Of a DNA stretch of 35,674 bases, positions 8,447 through 16,200 are shown one piece after another. The translations under genes were made by a program, and so were the position numbers. Where the stretch lies: positions 1-35,674 of the forward strand of contig SVTV01000030.1 of NCBI GenBank assembly GCA_015063605.1, read 5' to 3'. A model generated the notes under the pieces. That model searched no databases. It was given only the letters and a program-made list of their open reading frames with translations, and was not told where the DNA came from. Each line of letters starts with the position of its first letter. Within the stretch, counting starts at the first letter, position 1. The DNA is from Oscillospiraceae bacterium. GTDB taxonomy: Bacteria > Bacillota > Clostridia > Oscillospirales > SIG627.

Positions 8447-9424
8447 TAATAATATATCGAATACCAGGAATATAAAGGGGATGGTAATGCAGGATAAAAG
8501 GTGTGAGATAAGAGCCATTCCGGCGGCATCCGTTGTATCACCTCCCCAGGAACCGGGAATTACAACTGTGTTAAGTCCGAGAGGCATGGCAAGAGAAGCA
8601 AGGATACAAATTGACAGCTCATTGGAAATAGGAGAAAAAAGCTTTGAAAATGCGAAAATTACACCTATGGCTATAAGAGGTATCACAATTAATCTGATAA
8701 AACTAAGTATGTATATGGGAATAGTTTTAAAAGTCTTTTTAAGATCAATTTTAGCAACGGTCATACCGGTAAGAAGCATGGCAATGGGTGACATACAGCT
8801 TCCGAGGGTAGAAACGGCAGTATCAAAGAAAGCGGGACGCGGAAGCTCGGTAAGTCCGAGTATCATTCCTATAAACATTCCGATAAGCATAGGATTCATA
8901 ACGGACTTTAATTTTGTAAAGATAACCGACAGAATATTTTTATTGTCCGGACTTTCTTTTTCCTGCTTCGGCATCAGAAGTGCGGGTATTATCAAAGCAT
9001 ATACGAGGAGGGAAAAAGGAAGGGTAAATAAAAGATAATCCATGAATAGATCGGGAAAAAGAGCACTCACCACGGCATTGCCCATAAAACCGTAGTTGGA
9101 ATATGCCAATCCGTAGGTATAGATCTTTCTAAGATATTTATCCTTGGAAAAAAATCTTCCAAAGGTGAATGCAATAATAATTGATATAACTATGGTTATA
9201 CTTCCTGCATATATGAAGCTTAACGAGCTTGTCAGCTTTTGCGCTGTACAATTTTCGTTGAAAGTGCCCATGACCAGAGCGGGAATAAATATATAGCTTT
9301 CCATTTTTGAAAGCAGCTTTGCTGTAGAATCGGGAAGAATGCCCGCCTTGACGATAATAAAGCCGACAATAATGAGAAAGAATAAAAACTCCATTTGTTC
9401 AAGAGTCGAATAGAAAAGTGTCAT
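8444..9424 (-). CDS. AEC (auxin efflux carrier) family transporter
   Basis: This integral membrane protein of 326 residues has about ten hydrophobic helices in two halves of five. It starts FLFFLIIVGFIIVKAGILPDSTAKLLSKMESYIFIPALV, the typical opening of bacterial AEC permeases (PF03547). These carry organic anions such as malate or amino acids; the substrate here cannot be predicted. The start has AAGGAGAT at a normal distance, and a consensus promoter lies upstream on the same strand. It is the only leftward gene in the window and is divergent from the nitrilase-GDPD gene. Confidence 0.92.
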   Translation of the reverse strand: MTLFYSTLEQMEFLFFLIIVGFIIVKAGILPDSTAKLLSKMESYIFIPALVMGTFNENCTAQKLTSSLSFIYAGSITIVISIIIAFTFGRFFSKDKYLRKIYTYGLAYSNYGFMGNAVVSALFPDLFMDYLLFTLPFSLLVYALIIPALLMPKQEKESPDNKNILSVIFTKLKSVMNPMLIGMFIGMILGLTELPRPAFFDTAVSTLGSCMSPIAMLLTGMTVAKIDLKKTFKTIPIYILSFIRLIVIPLIAIGVIFAFSKLFSPISNELSICILASLAMPLGLNTVVIPGSWGGDTTDAAGMALISHLLSCITIPFIFLVFDILL

Positions 9425-9453
9425 ATGAATATCTCCTTGAAAAATGCGCTATT

Positions 9454-9482
9454 ATTGTAGCACCGTAATCCGGCTTTGTCAA
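9454..9482 (-). promoter_or_regulatory. Promoter of the AEC transporter
   Basis: Read on the minus strand, TTGACA (9482-9477), a 17-base spacer and TACAAT (9459-9454) form a near-perfect sigma-A promoter, about 30 bases before the start codon. Confidence 0.85.
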
Positions 9483-9514
9483 GAAATACATTATATAAAT
9501 ATATCTCTTTTCTA

Positions 9515-9543
9515 TTGACATAAGTGAAACATAATGATAAAAT
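9515..9543 (+). promoter_or_regulatory. Promoter of the nitrilase-GDPD/CDF pair
   Basis: TTGACA (9515-9520), a 17-base spacer and TAAAAT (9538-9543) form a consensus promoter. The gene starts at 9577 with AAGGAGAT ahead of it. The promoter is back to back with the AEC promoter, about 30 bases apart. Confidence 0.87.
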
Positions 9544-9576
9544 ATTAAAACAAATTAGAATTAAGGAGATATTATA

Positions 9577-11181
9577 ATGAAAGTTTGTGTTATCCAACCC
9601 CCGTATTCAATGGACTCCTTAAAGTCCGATGACTGCTTTGAAGCAAAAATAAAATATCTCAAAGAATGTGATTCTTCCGCAGATCTTATAGTTCTGCCCG
9701 AATACAGCGACGTACCCTGCCGTACGGGTACAAGAGAAGAAACTCTTTATTATTCCGAAAAATATCTTGATATATTGCTTAAGGAATGCTCCGATACAGC
9801 CCAAAGATGTGATGCAGTCGTTTTCGTAAACGCTCTTTGCAAAACGGAAACAGGTTACAGAAATACTACATATGCCTTTGACAGAAAGGGAAATATAGCA
9901 GGAAAGTACTTCAAAAAACATCTTCCTCCCCTTGAAGTAAATGTAATAAAGCTTGATTCTGCATACACTCAAGAGTTTTCCGAGCCATATGTTTTGGAAA
10001 TAGACGGAGTAAGATACGCTTTTCTTACTTGCTATGATTTTTATTTCTACGAAGCTTTTGCCGCAATAGCAAGACAGAACGTAGATGTTATAATCGGATG
10101 CTCACTTCAGAGAACTGATACTCATAATGCTCTTGAAATAATCGGAAGATTCTGTGCTTACAATTGCAACGCATATCTCGTTCGTTCCTCTGTCAGTCTC
10201 GGTGCGGATTCTCCCGTTTGCGGTTGCAGTATGATCGTATCCCCCGAAGGAAAAATGCTTCTCGATATGAAAAACGAAGTGGGAGTGGGAACGGCAGATA
10301 TCGATCCTCACAAAAAGTATTATAAGGCAGCAGGTTTCGGAAATCCTCCCGCCGCTCACTATGAATATATCGAGTGGGGAAGAAATCCCATGCAGTACCG
10401 TCCCGGCGGAAGCTTTATGGTTTCTCCAAATTCCCGTATGCCTTATCCAAGAATATGCGCTCACAGAGGATTCAGCACAGTTGCCCCTGAAAATACCATG
10501 CCCGCATTCGGTGCAGCTGTTGCTTTAGGTGCGGAAGAGATAGAATTCGATCTTTGGCCTACCAAAGACGGCGAGATAGTTTCCTGTCATGACAGAACTC
10601 TTGATCGAGTGAGCAACGGTACGGGACTTATAACCGATAAGACCTTTGAAGAACTGAAGGAGCTTGATTTCGGTTGTAAGTTCGGCGATAAATTCCAAGG
10701 TCTTTCCATAGTGACTTTTGAGGAGATTCTTAAAAGGTTTGCGGGACATACTGTCATGAACATACATATAAAGCCTCTTTCCTTTACCGAACTTTATCCT
10801 CAAGATATGATGGAGAAGATCGTCTCGCTTGTTAAGAAGTACGATTGCGAAAAGTACTGCTACTTCATGCTTGAGCCCGATATTCATATCAGACAGTTCA
10901 AGGAGTATGCTCCAAATATTCCCGTATGTGTGGGACATAACAGCGACAGAGCATGGGAGATAGTTGACAGAGCAATTGCTCTCGGTGCGGAAATGGTTCA
11001 GTTCTTCAAGCCCTATTTCAATCAGGAAATGATAGATAAGGCTCACGAGCACGGTATCATATGCAACTGCTTCTTTGCTGACGATCCCGATGAAGCCGTG
11101 AAATATATCGAAAAGGGAATGGATACTATCCTTACAAATAATTTCAATGCAGTGGCAAGAAAAGTGAAAAGCGTATTATGA
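9577..11181 (+). CDS. Fusion: nitrilase-family amidohydrolase + glycerophosphodiester phosphodiesterase
   Basis: This is one 534-residue protein with two enzyme domains. Residues 1-270 form a carbon-nitrogen hydrolase with the Glu-Lys-Cys triad visible: E42 in LPEYSD, K113 in YFKKHL and C152 in LTCYDF. Residues ~290-534 form a GDPD domain with HRG at 296-298, then APENT, the metal-binding EFD and SCHD. GDPD enzymes release glycerol-3-phosphate from glycerophosphodiesters; nitrilase-family members cleave amides or nitriles. No signal peptide is seen, so it is cytoplasmic. Both active sites look intact. A joint substrate carrying both an amide and a phosphodiester, such as an N-acyl-ethanolamine phosphodiester, is a possible but untested explanation. 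The stop overlaps the next start by 4 bases. Confidence 0.9.
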   Translation: MKVCVIQPPYSMDSLKSDDCFEAKIKYLKECDSSADLIVLPEYSDVPCRTGTREETLYYSEKYLDILLKECSDTAQRCDAVVFVNALCKTETGYRNTTYAFDRKGNIAGKYFKKHLPPLEVNVIKLDSAYTQEFSEPYVLEIDGVRYAFLTCYDFYFYEAFAAIARQNVDVIIGCSLQRTDTHNALEIIGRFCAYNCNAYLVRSSVSLGADSPVCGCSMIVSPEGKMLLDMKNEVGVGTADIDPHKKYYKAAGFGNPPAAHYEYIEWGRNPMQYRPGGSFMVSPNSRMPYPRICAHRGFSTVAPENTMPAFGAAVALGAEEIEFDLWPTKDGEIVSCHDRTLDRVSNGTGLITDKTFEELKELDFGCKFGDKFQGLSIVTFEEILKRFAGHTVMNIHIKPLSFTELYPQDMMEKIVSLVKKYDCEKYCYFMLEPDIHIRQFKEYAPNIPVCVGHNSDRAWEIVDRAIALGAEMVQFFKPYFNQEMIDKAHEHGIICNCFFADDPDEAVKYIEKGMDTILTNNFNAVARKVKSVL

Positions 11182-12347
11182 CAAGGCTTTTATCCGCATT
11201 GTTTATAAAGGATCATGAAAATGTGAAGGATCCCGTTGTCAGAAGATCATACGGAACGTTGGTCAGCGTTATCGGCATAATTATGAATCTTGTTCTCTTT
11301 TTCCTCAAGCTTATCGCAGGAGTATTATCGGGTTCTGTGTCCATAAGAGCTGATGCTGTTAACAATCTTTCCGATGCGGGCTCTCAGCTGATTCTGCTTC
11401 TTACTTTTAAGCTGTCGGCTAAGCCCGCCGACAGAGAACATCCCTTCGGCCACGCAAGGATAGAATATATCGCATCGCTTGTGATATCGTTCATAGTGCT
11501 TTATATAGGCTTGGATCTTTTGACCGAATCGTTTTCAAAGATATTTTCACCGGAATTGCCGGAAAAGAGCATTACCGCTATTATCATTTTGATAGCGTCC
11601 ATAGCTATAAAAATGTGGCTCGGCATATTCAACCGAACAATAGGAAAGAAAATTGATTCCTCCGCTATGCGCGCTACCGCCGCCGATTGCTTTTCCGATA
11701 TGATATCCACGTCTGCAGTTCTCATTTCCATACTTATTCCCGTTGTGTTCCCAAGTGTCAAGATAAATCTTGATGCATATATGGGAATCATAGTTGCGGT
11801 CATAATCCTTATCGCAGGTGTTAAGATATTTCTTGAGGCAAAGGATTCCATTCTCGGTGAAGCTCCTTCCCAAGAGATTGTAAAGAAAATCACCGATGTT
11901 GTCAATGAGTATCCGGGTGCCCTGGGAATACATGACCTTGTGGTTCACAATTACGGTGCGAACCGTATTGTGGCTGCTCTTCACGTTGAGGTTGACGGAA
12001 AAGTTGATATTTTCGAAAGCCACGATATGGTAGATAATATCGAGAAACGACTTCGGACAGAGTGCGGAATACAGGCAACTCTCCATATGGATCCCATCGT
12101 AACAAATGATGAAAAGGTCGATGTCCTCCGCACAAAAACTCTTGCCGCTGTAAAGGCAGTTGATGAGTCTCTTAATATACACGATTTCCGTTGCGTCGAA
12201 GGAAAAACTCATACAAATCTCATATTCGACCTTTCCGTACCCTTTGAAGTATCTCTGAAGGACGATGAGATATGCAGAAGGATAGAAGCAAATATAAAGG
12301 AAAATTATCCGGACTATTATACGGTAATAACCGTTGACAGACAATAG
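11178..12347 (+). CDS. Cation diffusion facilitator, likely Mn2+-type
   Basis: This 389-residue metal efflux protein of the CDF family has about six helices plus a cytoplasmic C-terminal domain. The helix-2 motif is DAVNNLSDAG with N62 and D66, and the helix-5 motif is AADCFSD with D170 and D174. HPFGHARIEY follows helix 2. The Asn-Asp/Asp-Asp site resembles the NDDD site I recall for manganese exporters such as MntE, and not the HxxxD site of zinc exporters. The long C-terminal part (about residues 225-389) seems to carry a second domain. Its start overlaps the upstream stop as ATGA, so the pair is co-translated. Why a metal pump is coupled to the phosphodiesterase is unclear; GDPDs are metal-dependent. 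Confidence 0.9.
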   Translation: MTRLLSALFIKDHENVKDPVVRRSYGTLVSVIGIIMNLVLFFLKLIAGVLSGSVSIRADAVNNLSDAGSQLILLLTFKLSAKPADREHPFGHARIEYIASLVISFIVLYIGLDLLTESFSKIFSPELPEKSITAIIILIASIAIKMWLGIFNRTIGKKIDSSAMRATAADCFSDMISTSAVLISILIPVVFPSVKINLDAYMGIIVAVIILIAGVKIFLEAKDSILGEAPSQEIVKKITDVVNEYPGALGIHDLVVHNYGANRIVAALHVEVDGKVDIFESHDMVDNIEKRLRTECGIQATLHMDPIVTNDEKVDVLRTKTLAAVKAVDESLNIHDFRCVEGKTHTNLIFDLSVPFEVSLKDDEICRRIEANIKENYPDYYTVITVDRQ

Positions 12348-12370
12348 TTAAAGTTATTGATAAGTGTCAT

Positions 12371-12408
12371 CCCCCGAAAGAGAAAAGTCTTTTTCGGGGG
12401 TATTTAAT
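12371..12408 (+). terminator. Intrinsic terminator after the CDF gene
   Basis: CCCCCGAAA (12371-12379) pairs perfectly with TTTCGGGGG (12392-12400), with a 12-base loop and the tail TATTTAATTT. It ends the nitrilase-GDPD/CDF operon. Confidence 0.87.
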
Positions 12409-12425
12409 TTTAGATAAATAAACCA

Positions 12426-12454
12426 TTGAAAAATGGTAAATTATGGTGTATAAT
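12426..12454 (+). promoter_or_regulatory. Promoter of the ibrAB-like operon
   Basis: TTGAAA (12426-12431), a 17-base spacer and a perfect TATAAT (12449-12454) lie about 36 bases before the first start codon. ACGGAG at ~12480 is the ribosome binding site. Confidence 0.82.
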
Positions 12455-12490
12455 GAAAATAATGTAAAAGTATATATTACGGAGCTTTAA

Positions 12491-13807
12491 ATGAAAAGAA
12501 AGTATATCGGAGTAAACGTTTACGATGCTCTTATACAGCGTCTGAAGTATCTGTTTGAGGAATTTGACAATATTTTTGTATCGTTTTCGGGAGGCAAGGA
12601 CAGCGGTCTTCTCCTGGAGACGGTCATGCAATTCAGGAGAGAGTATTATCCCGAAAAGAAGATCGGGATCTTCCATCAGGATTTCGAGGCTCAGTATACG
12701 GTGACCACGGAGTATATCGAAAGAACTCTCGAACGCTTCAAGCACGAAGCAGAGATATACTGGGTATGCCTTCCCATGGCAACACGCACGGCATTGAGCA
12801 GTTATGAAATGTTCTGGTATCCGTGGGATGACGAAAAGCGGGAGCTTTGGGTTAGAAAAATGCCCGAATATCCTTATGTGATAAATCTTGAAAATAACCC
12901 AATAACCACATACAAATACAAAATGCATCAAGAGGATCTGGCAAAGCAATTCGGAAGATGGTACAGAGATTCTCACGGAGGCGGCAGAACAGTCTGCCTT
13001 CTCGGTATGCGTGCCGACGAATCCTTGCAGAGATACAGCGGTATCGTAAACAAGAAGTTCGGTTATAAAGGAAATTCTTGGATAACAAAGCAGTACAAGG
13101 ATCTCTGGACGGCTTCCCCCTTATACGATTGGTCGAAAACAGATATATGGCATGCTTATTATCTTTTTGGTTACGATTATAACCGTATATACGACCTGTA
13201 TTTTAAGGCGGGACTGAAGCTCGACCAAATGCGTGTTGCTTCTCCCTTTAACGATTATGCCAAGGAAAGCCTTTATCTTTACAAGATGATTGATCCCGAG
13301 ATGTGGACAAAGCTTGTGGGACGAGTAAAAGGAGTAAATTTTGCAAGTATTTACAGCAAAACGAAGGCGATGGGATACAGGAATCTTGCCTTACCCGAAG
13401 GATATACTTGGAAGGAATATACGCAGTTTCTTCTTGAGACCTTGCCCCCGAAGCTTCGCAATAACTATATAAGAAAATTTAAGACCTCTATTAAGTTTTG
13501 GCATAACACAGGAGGCGGGCTTGAGGAAAATGTCATCGATGAGCTTATCCGGCGAGGATATAACGTGAAACGAAACGGCATATCAAATTATACCGTGATG
13601 AAGTATTCAAGAGTCATCTTTATAGGAAAGATCCCGGATCATACAGATGATGTCAAGTCTACAAAAGATATACCAAGCTGGAAGAGGATGTGCTACTGCA
13701 TTTTGAAAAATGACCATACCTGCCGTTTTATGGGATTCGGGCTTACCAGAGAACAGCAGAAGATGGTTGATGAGCTTAATAAAAAATACAGTAAAGTAGG
13801 TGAATGA
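12491..13807 (+). CDS. PAPS-reductase/DUF3440 family protein, IbrA-like
   Basis: This 438-residue protein has an N-terminal PP-loop ATP-pyrophosphatase domain with SFSGGKDSG at residues 31-39. A RYSG / GW-type adenosine 5'-phosphosulfate reductase-like core follows, with WTASPLYDWSKTDIWHAY. The C-terminal domain, with SWKRMCYCILKNDHTCRFMGFG, is of DUF3440 type. E. coli IbrA has this layout and, with IbrB, activates expression of immunoglobulin-binding surface genes. DndC, of DNA phosphorothioation, shares the PP-loop fold. No sulfate-assimilation gene is nearby, so a metabolic reductase is unlikely. The stop directly abuts the start of the IbrB-like gene. The biochemical activity is unknown. 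Confidence 0.88.
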   Translation: MKRKYIGVNVYDALIQRLKYLFEEFDNIFVSFSGGKDSGLLLETVMQFRREYYPEKKIGIFHQDFEAQYTVTTEYIERTLERFKHEAEIYWVCLPMATRTALSSYEMFWYPWDDEKRELWVRKMPEYPYVINLENNPITTYKYKMHQEDLAKQFGRWYRDSHGGGRTVCLLGMRADESLQRYSGIVNKKFGYKGNSWITKQYKDLWTASPLYDWSKTDIWHAYYLFGYDYNRIYDLYFKAGLKLDQMRVASPFNDYAKESLYLYKMIDPEMWTKLVGRVKGVNFASIYSKTKAMGYRNLALPEGYTWKEYTQFLLETLPPKLRNNYIRKFKTSIKFWHNTGGGLEENVIDELIRRGYNVKRNGISNYTVMKYSRVIFIGKIPDHTDDVKSTKDIPSWKRMCYCILKNDHTCRFMGFGLTREQQKMVDELNKKYSKVGE

Positions 13808-14392
13808 ATGTCTTATAAAAGTCCTGTATATAATATAGTATCGGTTCCCATTGAAAAAATAGTGCCGAATACATACAATCCCAATTCAGTTGCACCTCCC
13901 GAGATGAAGCTGCTTTACGACAGCATCAGGGAGGACGGATATACCATGCCCATAGTCTGCTATTATGACGATGAAAATGATAATTACATAATAGTTGATG
14001 GATTTCACCGCTACAGAGTCATGCTCGATTATCCCGATATAAAAGAAAGAGAGGGAGGCTGTCTTCCCGTTTCTGTTATCGATAAGCCTATAGATCACAG
14101 AATGGCAAGTACCATACGTCATAACAGAGCGAGAGGTACTCATAATGTGGATCTGATGAGCAACATCGTAAAGGAGCTTCATGAGATAGGCAGATCTGAT
14201 GAGTGGATTTCAAAGCATCTCGGTATGAGTAAGGATGAGATACTTCGCTTAAAACAGATCACGGGACTTGCTTCGCTTTTTAAAGAAGTAAGATTCGGCA
14301 TGGCATGGGAGCCCTTCGATGATGAGGATGGCGGATATGAGATCATACAGTCGGAAGCTCTTCCCGATGACGAAAATACGGAAGATAACTGA
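13808..14392 (+). CDS. ParB/sulfiredoxin-fold protein, IbrB-like
   Basis: This protein has 194 residues. The ParB N-terminal-like fold shows VPIEKIVPNTYNPN, then IVDGFHRYRVM (the GxRR/RwxA-like box) and TIRHNRARGTHNVDLM, which sits where ParB has its nucleotide-contact box. A helical stretch (ISKHLGMSKDEILRLKQITG) looks like a helix-turn-helix and suggests DNA binding. The start codon immediately follows the IbrA-like stop, with AGGTGA upstream. E. coli IbrB is the usual partner of IbrA. ParB-fold proteins can bind or hydrolyse CTP or other nucleotides; whether this one does cannot be told from sequence. Confidence 0.87.
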   Translation: MSYKSPVYNIVSVPIEKIVPNTYNPNSVAPPEMKLLYDSIREDGYTMPIVCYYDDENDNYIIVDGFHRYRVMLDYPDIKEREGGCLPVSVIDKPIDHRMASTIRHNRARGTHNVDLMSNIVKELHEIGRSDEWISKHLGMSKDEILRLKQITGLASLFKEVRFGMAWEPFDDEDGGYEIIQSEALPDDENTEDN

Positions 14393-14425
14393 TAAGCATA
14401 ATAAAATACAGAGAGGAAAAATGAC

Positions 14426-14755
14426 ATGGCAAAATTCGAAAGAACGATAAACGGAGATTTCACAGAGCTGCTGCATACAATAGAACACGGGATCATGGAG
14501 GGAAGCATTTCGGCTTCAATGGAGGAATACAGCGATTTTCAAAGCGGAGATGCAAGATGCAGCGTCAGAATATTTGAAAGATACAGCTGGTCGGGTAATA
14601 ACCGTGTAAGCCTCAGCGTAACACTTTTTCAGAATGCAAACGGTCCCATATTCTTATCGGCAACAGCCTCCGGAGGAAGCCAGGGTGTGTTCTTTAAGAT
14701 GAACACTTTCGGAGAGGAGGCATTTCTCGATAAATTGAGGGAGCTTATCCCTTGA
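14426..14755 (+). CDS. Small protein, DUF6054-like
   Basis: This soluble protein has 109 residues and no signal peptide or membrane helix. It opens MAKFERTINGDFTELLHTIEHGIMEGSISASMEE, which matches what I recall of DUF6054. It has alternating beta-type stretches (SVRIFERYSW, NRVSLSVTLFQ) and a glycine-rich SATASGGSQG. Ribosome binding site GAGAGGAAA is 8-10 bases before the ATG. It lies 33 bases after the IbrB-like gene and may be part of that operon. Function is unknown. Confidence 0.72.
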   Translation: MAKFERTINGDFTELLHTIEHGIMEGSISASMEEYSDFQSGDARCSVRIFERYSWSGNNRVSLSVTLFQNANGPIFLSATASGGSQGVFFKMNTFGEEAFLDKLRELIP

Positions 14756-14829
14756 GCTGTGCAAAACCGTGACACAGCAAAATATACAAAACAACTTTTC
14801 AAATCCGGGCGTATTTTATTTTACCGCTA

Positions 14830-14858
14830 TTGACAAAAACGTGGTCATATGGTAAAAT
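14830..14858 (+). promoter_or_regulatory. Promoter of pyrC-carB
   Basis: TTGACA (14830-14835), a 17-base spacer and TAAAAT (14853-14858) form a consensus promoter. The leader to the chosen pyrC start is only about 40 bases, so a PyrR-type attenuator is not present here. Confidence 0.85.
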
Positions 14859-14906
14859 ATATTATTATGAGAGGAATTTGTTTTTTGGATGAAAGGAGAC
14901 GCTGTT

Positions 14907-16130
14907 ATGAAAAAGTTTGATATGAAATTTATTGATACAACCATAACACCGGATCTCGAAAAGACAGTAACGGAATTTTTGTCTGCTTGCGGTCTCAATT
15001 CCTGCTGCAATTCTGAATATGTTATATACCCCGGTTTTTGTGATGTACATGTGCATTTTCGTGAGCCGGGCTTTTCTTATAAAGAAACGATAGCATCGGG
15101 AAGCAGAGCTGCTGCCCGCGGAGGATATACTGCAGTTTGTACTATGCCCAATCTTTCTCCCGTACCCGATTCACGTGAGAATCTTGCGGCACAAACCGAT
15201 ATAATTAGAAAAGACAGCGTTATCAATATATACCCTTACGGCTCTATAACGAAAAAGCAGGGCGGTGAGGTGCTTTCAGATATGGAGGATATGACCGATG
15301 CTGTGGCATTCTCCGATGACGGAAAAGGCGTTCAGAACGATGAAATGATGCGAAGCGCAATGATAAAGGCAAAGTCTCTCGGCAAGCTGATTGCTGCGCA
15401 TTGCGAGGTCAATTCGCTTCTCAAGGGCGGATATATCCACGACGGTGAATATGCCCGTGCCCGCAACCACAGAGGTATATGTTCGGAAAGCGAATACGCT
15501 CAGATAAAAAGAGATATAGATCTTGTCAGAGAAACGGGATGTGCTTATCACGTTTGTCATATTTCGGCAAAGGAAAGCGTTGACCTTATCAGAAAAGCAA
15601 AAGCGGAAGGTCTTGACGTAACATGTGAAACAGGACCGCATTACCTTGTGATGGATGACAGCTTCCTCAAGGAAGAGGGAAGATTCAAAATGAATCCTCC
15701 TCTCAGATCTGCAAGCGATAAGGACGCTTTGATAGAGGGGATTCTCGACGGCACGATAGATATGATAGCTACGGATCATGCCCCTCATTCCGCTGAAGAA
15801 AAGTCGAAAGGACTCGAAAAGAGTGCATTCGGAATAGTTGGTATAGAGACTGCATTTTCCGTAATGTATACTCATTTCGTTAAAACAGGTATCATTACCC
15901 ATGAAATGCTTTGCAAGCTTCTTGTCGAAAATCCGAGAAAACGCTTCGGTTTGCCCATCGGATGCGATTTTTCCGTGTGGGATACGGGTGCTTCGTATAT
16001 AGTTGATCCCGATGAATTTATCTCCTGCGGCAAGGCGACTCCTTTTGAAGGAAACACTCTTTTCGGAAGATGCCTTCTTACCGTTTGCGGCGGTAAGATA
16101 GTATACGGATCTATTGATAATTTAATTTGA
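14907..16130 (+). CDS. pyrC: Dihydroorotase, class I
   Basis: This enzyme closes carbamoyl-aspartate to dihydroorotate in pyrimidine synthesis. It is a 407-residue amidohydrolase with the zinc motif HVHFREPG (H48 and H50), GGYTAVCTMPN, the later histidines in IAAHCE and YHVCHIS, and the ATDHAPHS motif. The start chosen is ATG 14907, with AAAGGAG eight bases upstream; an ATG at 14889 has no ribosome binding site of its own. The enzyme is of the multimeric class I type seen in Firmicutes. It is followed after 70 bases by carB, which supplies carbamoyl phosphate earlier in the pathway. Confidence 0.96.
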   Translation: MKKFDMKFIDTTITPDLEKTVTEFLSACGLNSCCNSEYVIYPGFCDVHVHFREPGFSYKETIASGSRAAARGGYTAVCTMPNLSPVPDSRENLAAQTDIIRKDSVINIYPYGSITKKQGGEVLSDMEDMTDAVAFSDDGKGVQNDEMMRSAMIKAKSLGKLIAAHCEVNSLLKGGYIHDGEYARARNHRGICSESEYAQIKRDIDLVRETGCAYHVCHISAKESVDLIRKAKAEGLDVTCETGPHYLVMDDSFLKEEGRFKMNPPLRSASDKDALIEGILDGTIDMIATDHAPHSAEEKSKGLEKSAFGIVGIETAFSVMYTHFVKTGIITHEMLCKLLVENPRKRFGLPIGCDFSVWDTGASYIVDPDEFISCGKATPFEGNTLFGRCLLTVCGGKIVYGSIDNLI

Positions 16131-16200
16131 CAGATTTAATAATATCATAAATGCTTAATCCGTGCAGACGGACAAAAATGTGAAAGGAAAGTTCAATATC

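Noticed and set aside
8424..9038. Plus-strand frame of 204 codons
   Set aside because: It is antisense to the AEC transporter and starts inside the shared terminator.
14754..14780. GCTGTG/CACAGC hairpin after the DUF6054-like gene as terminator
   Set aside because: The stem is only 6 bp with no T-run on either side.
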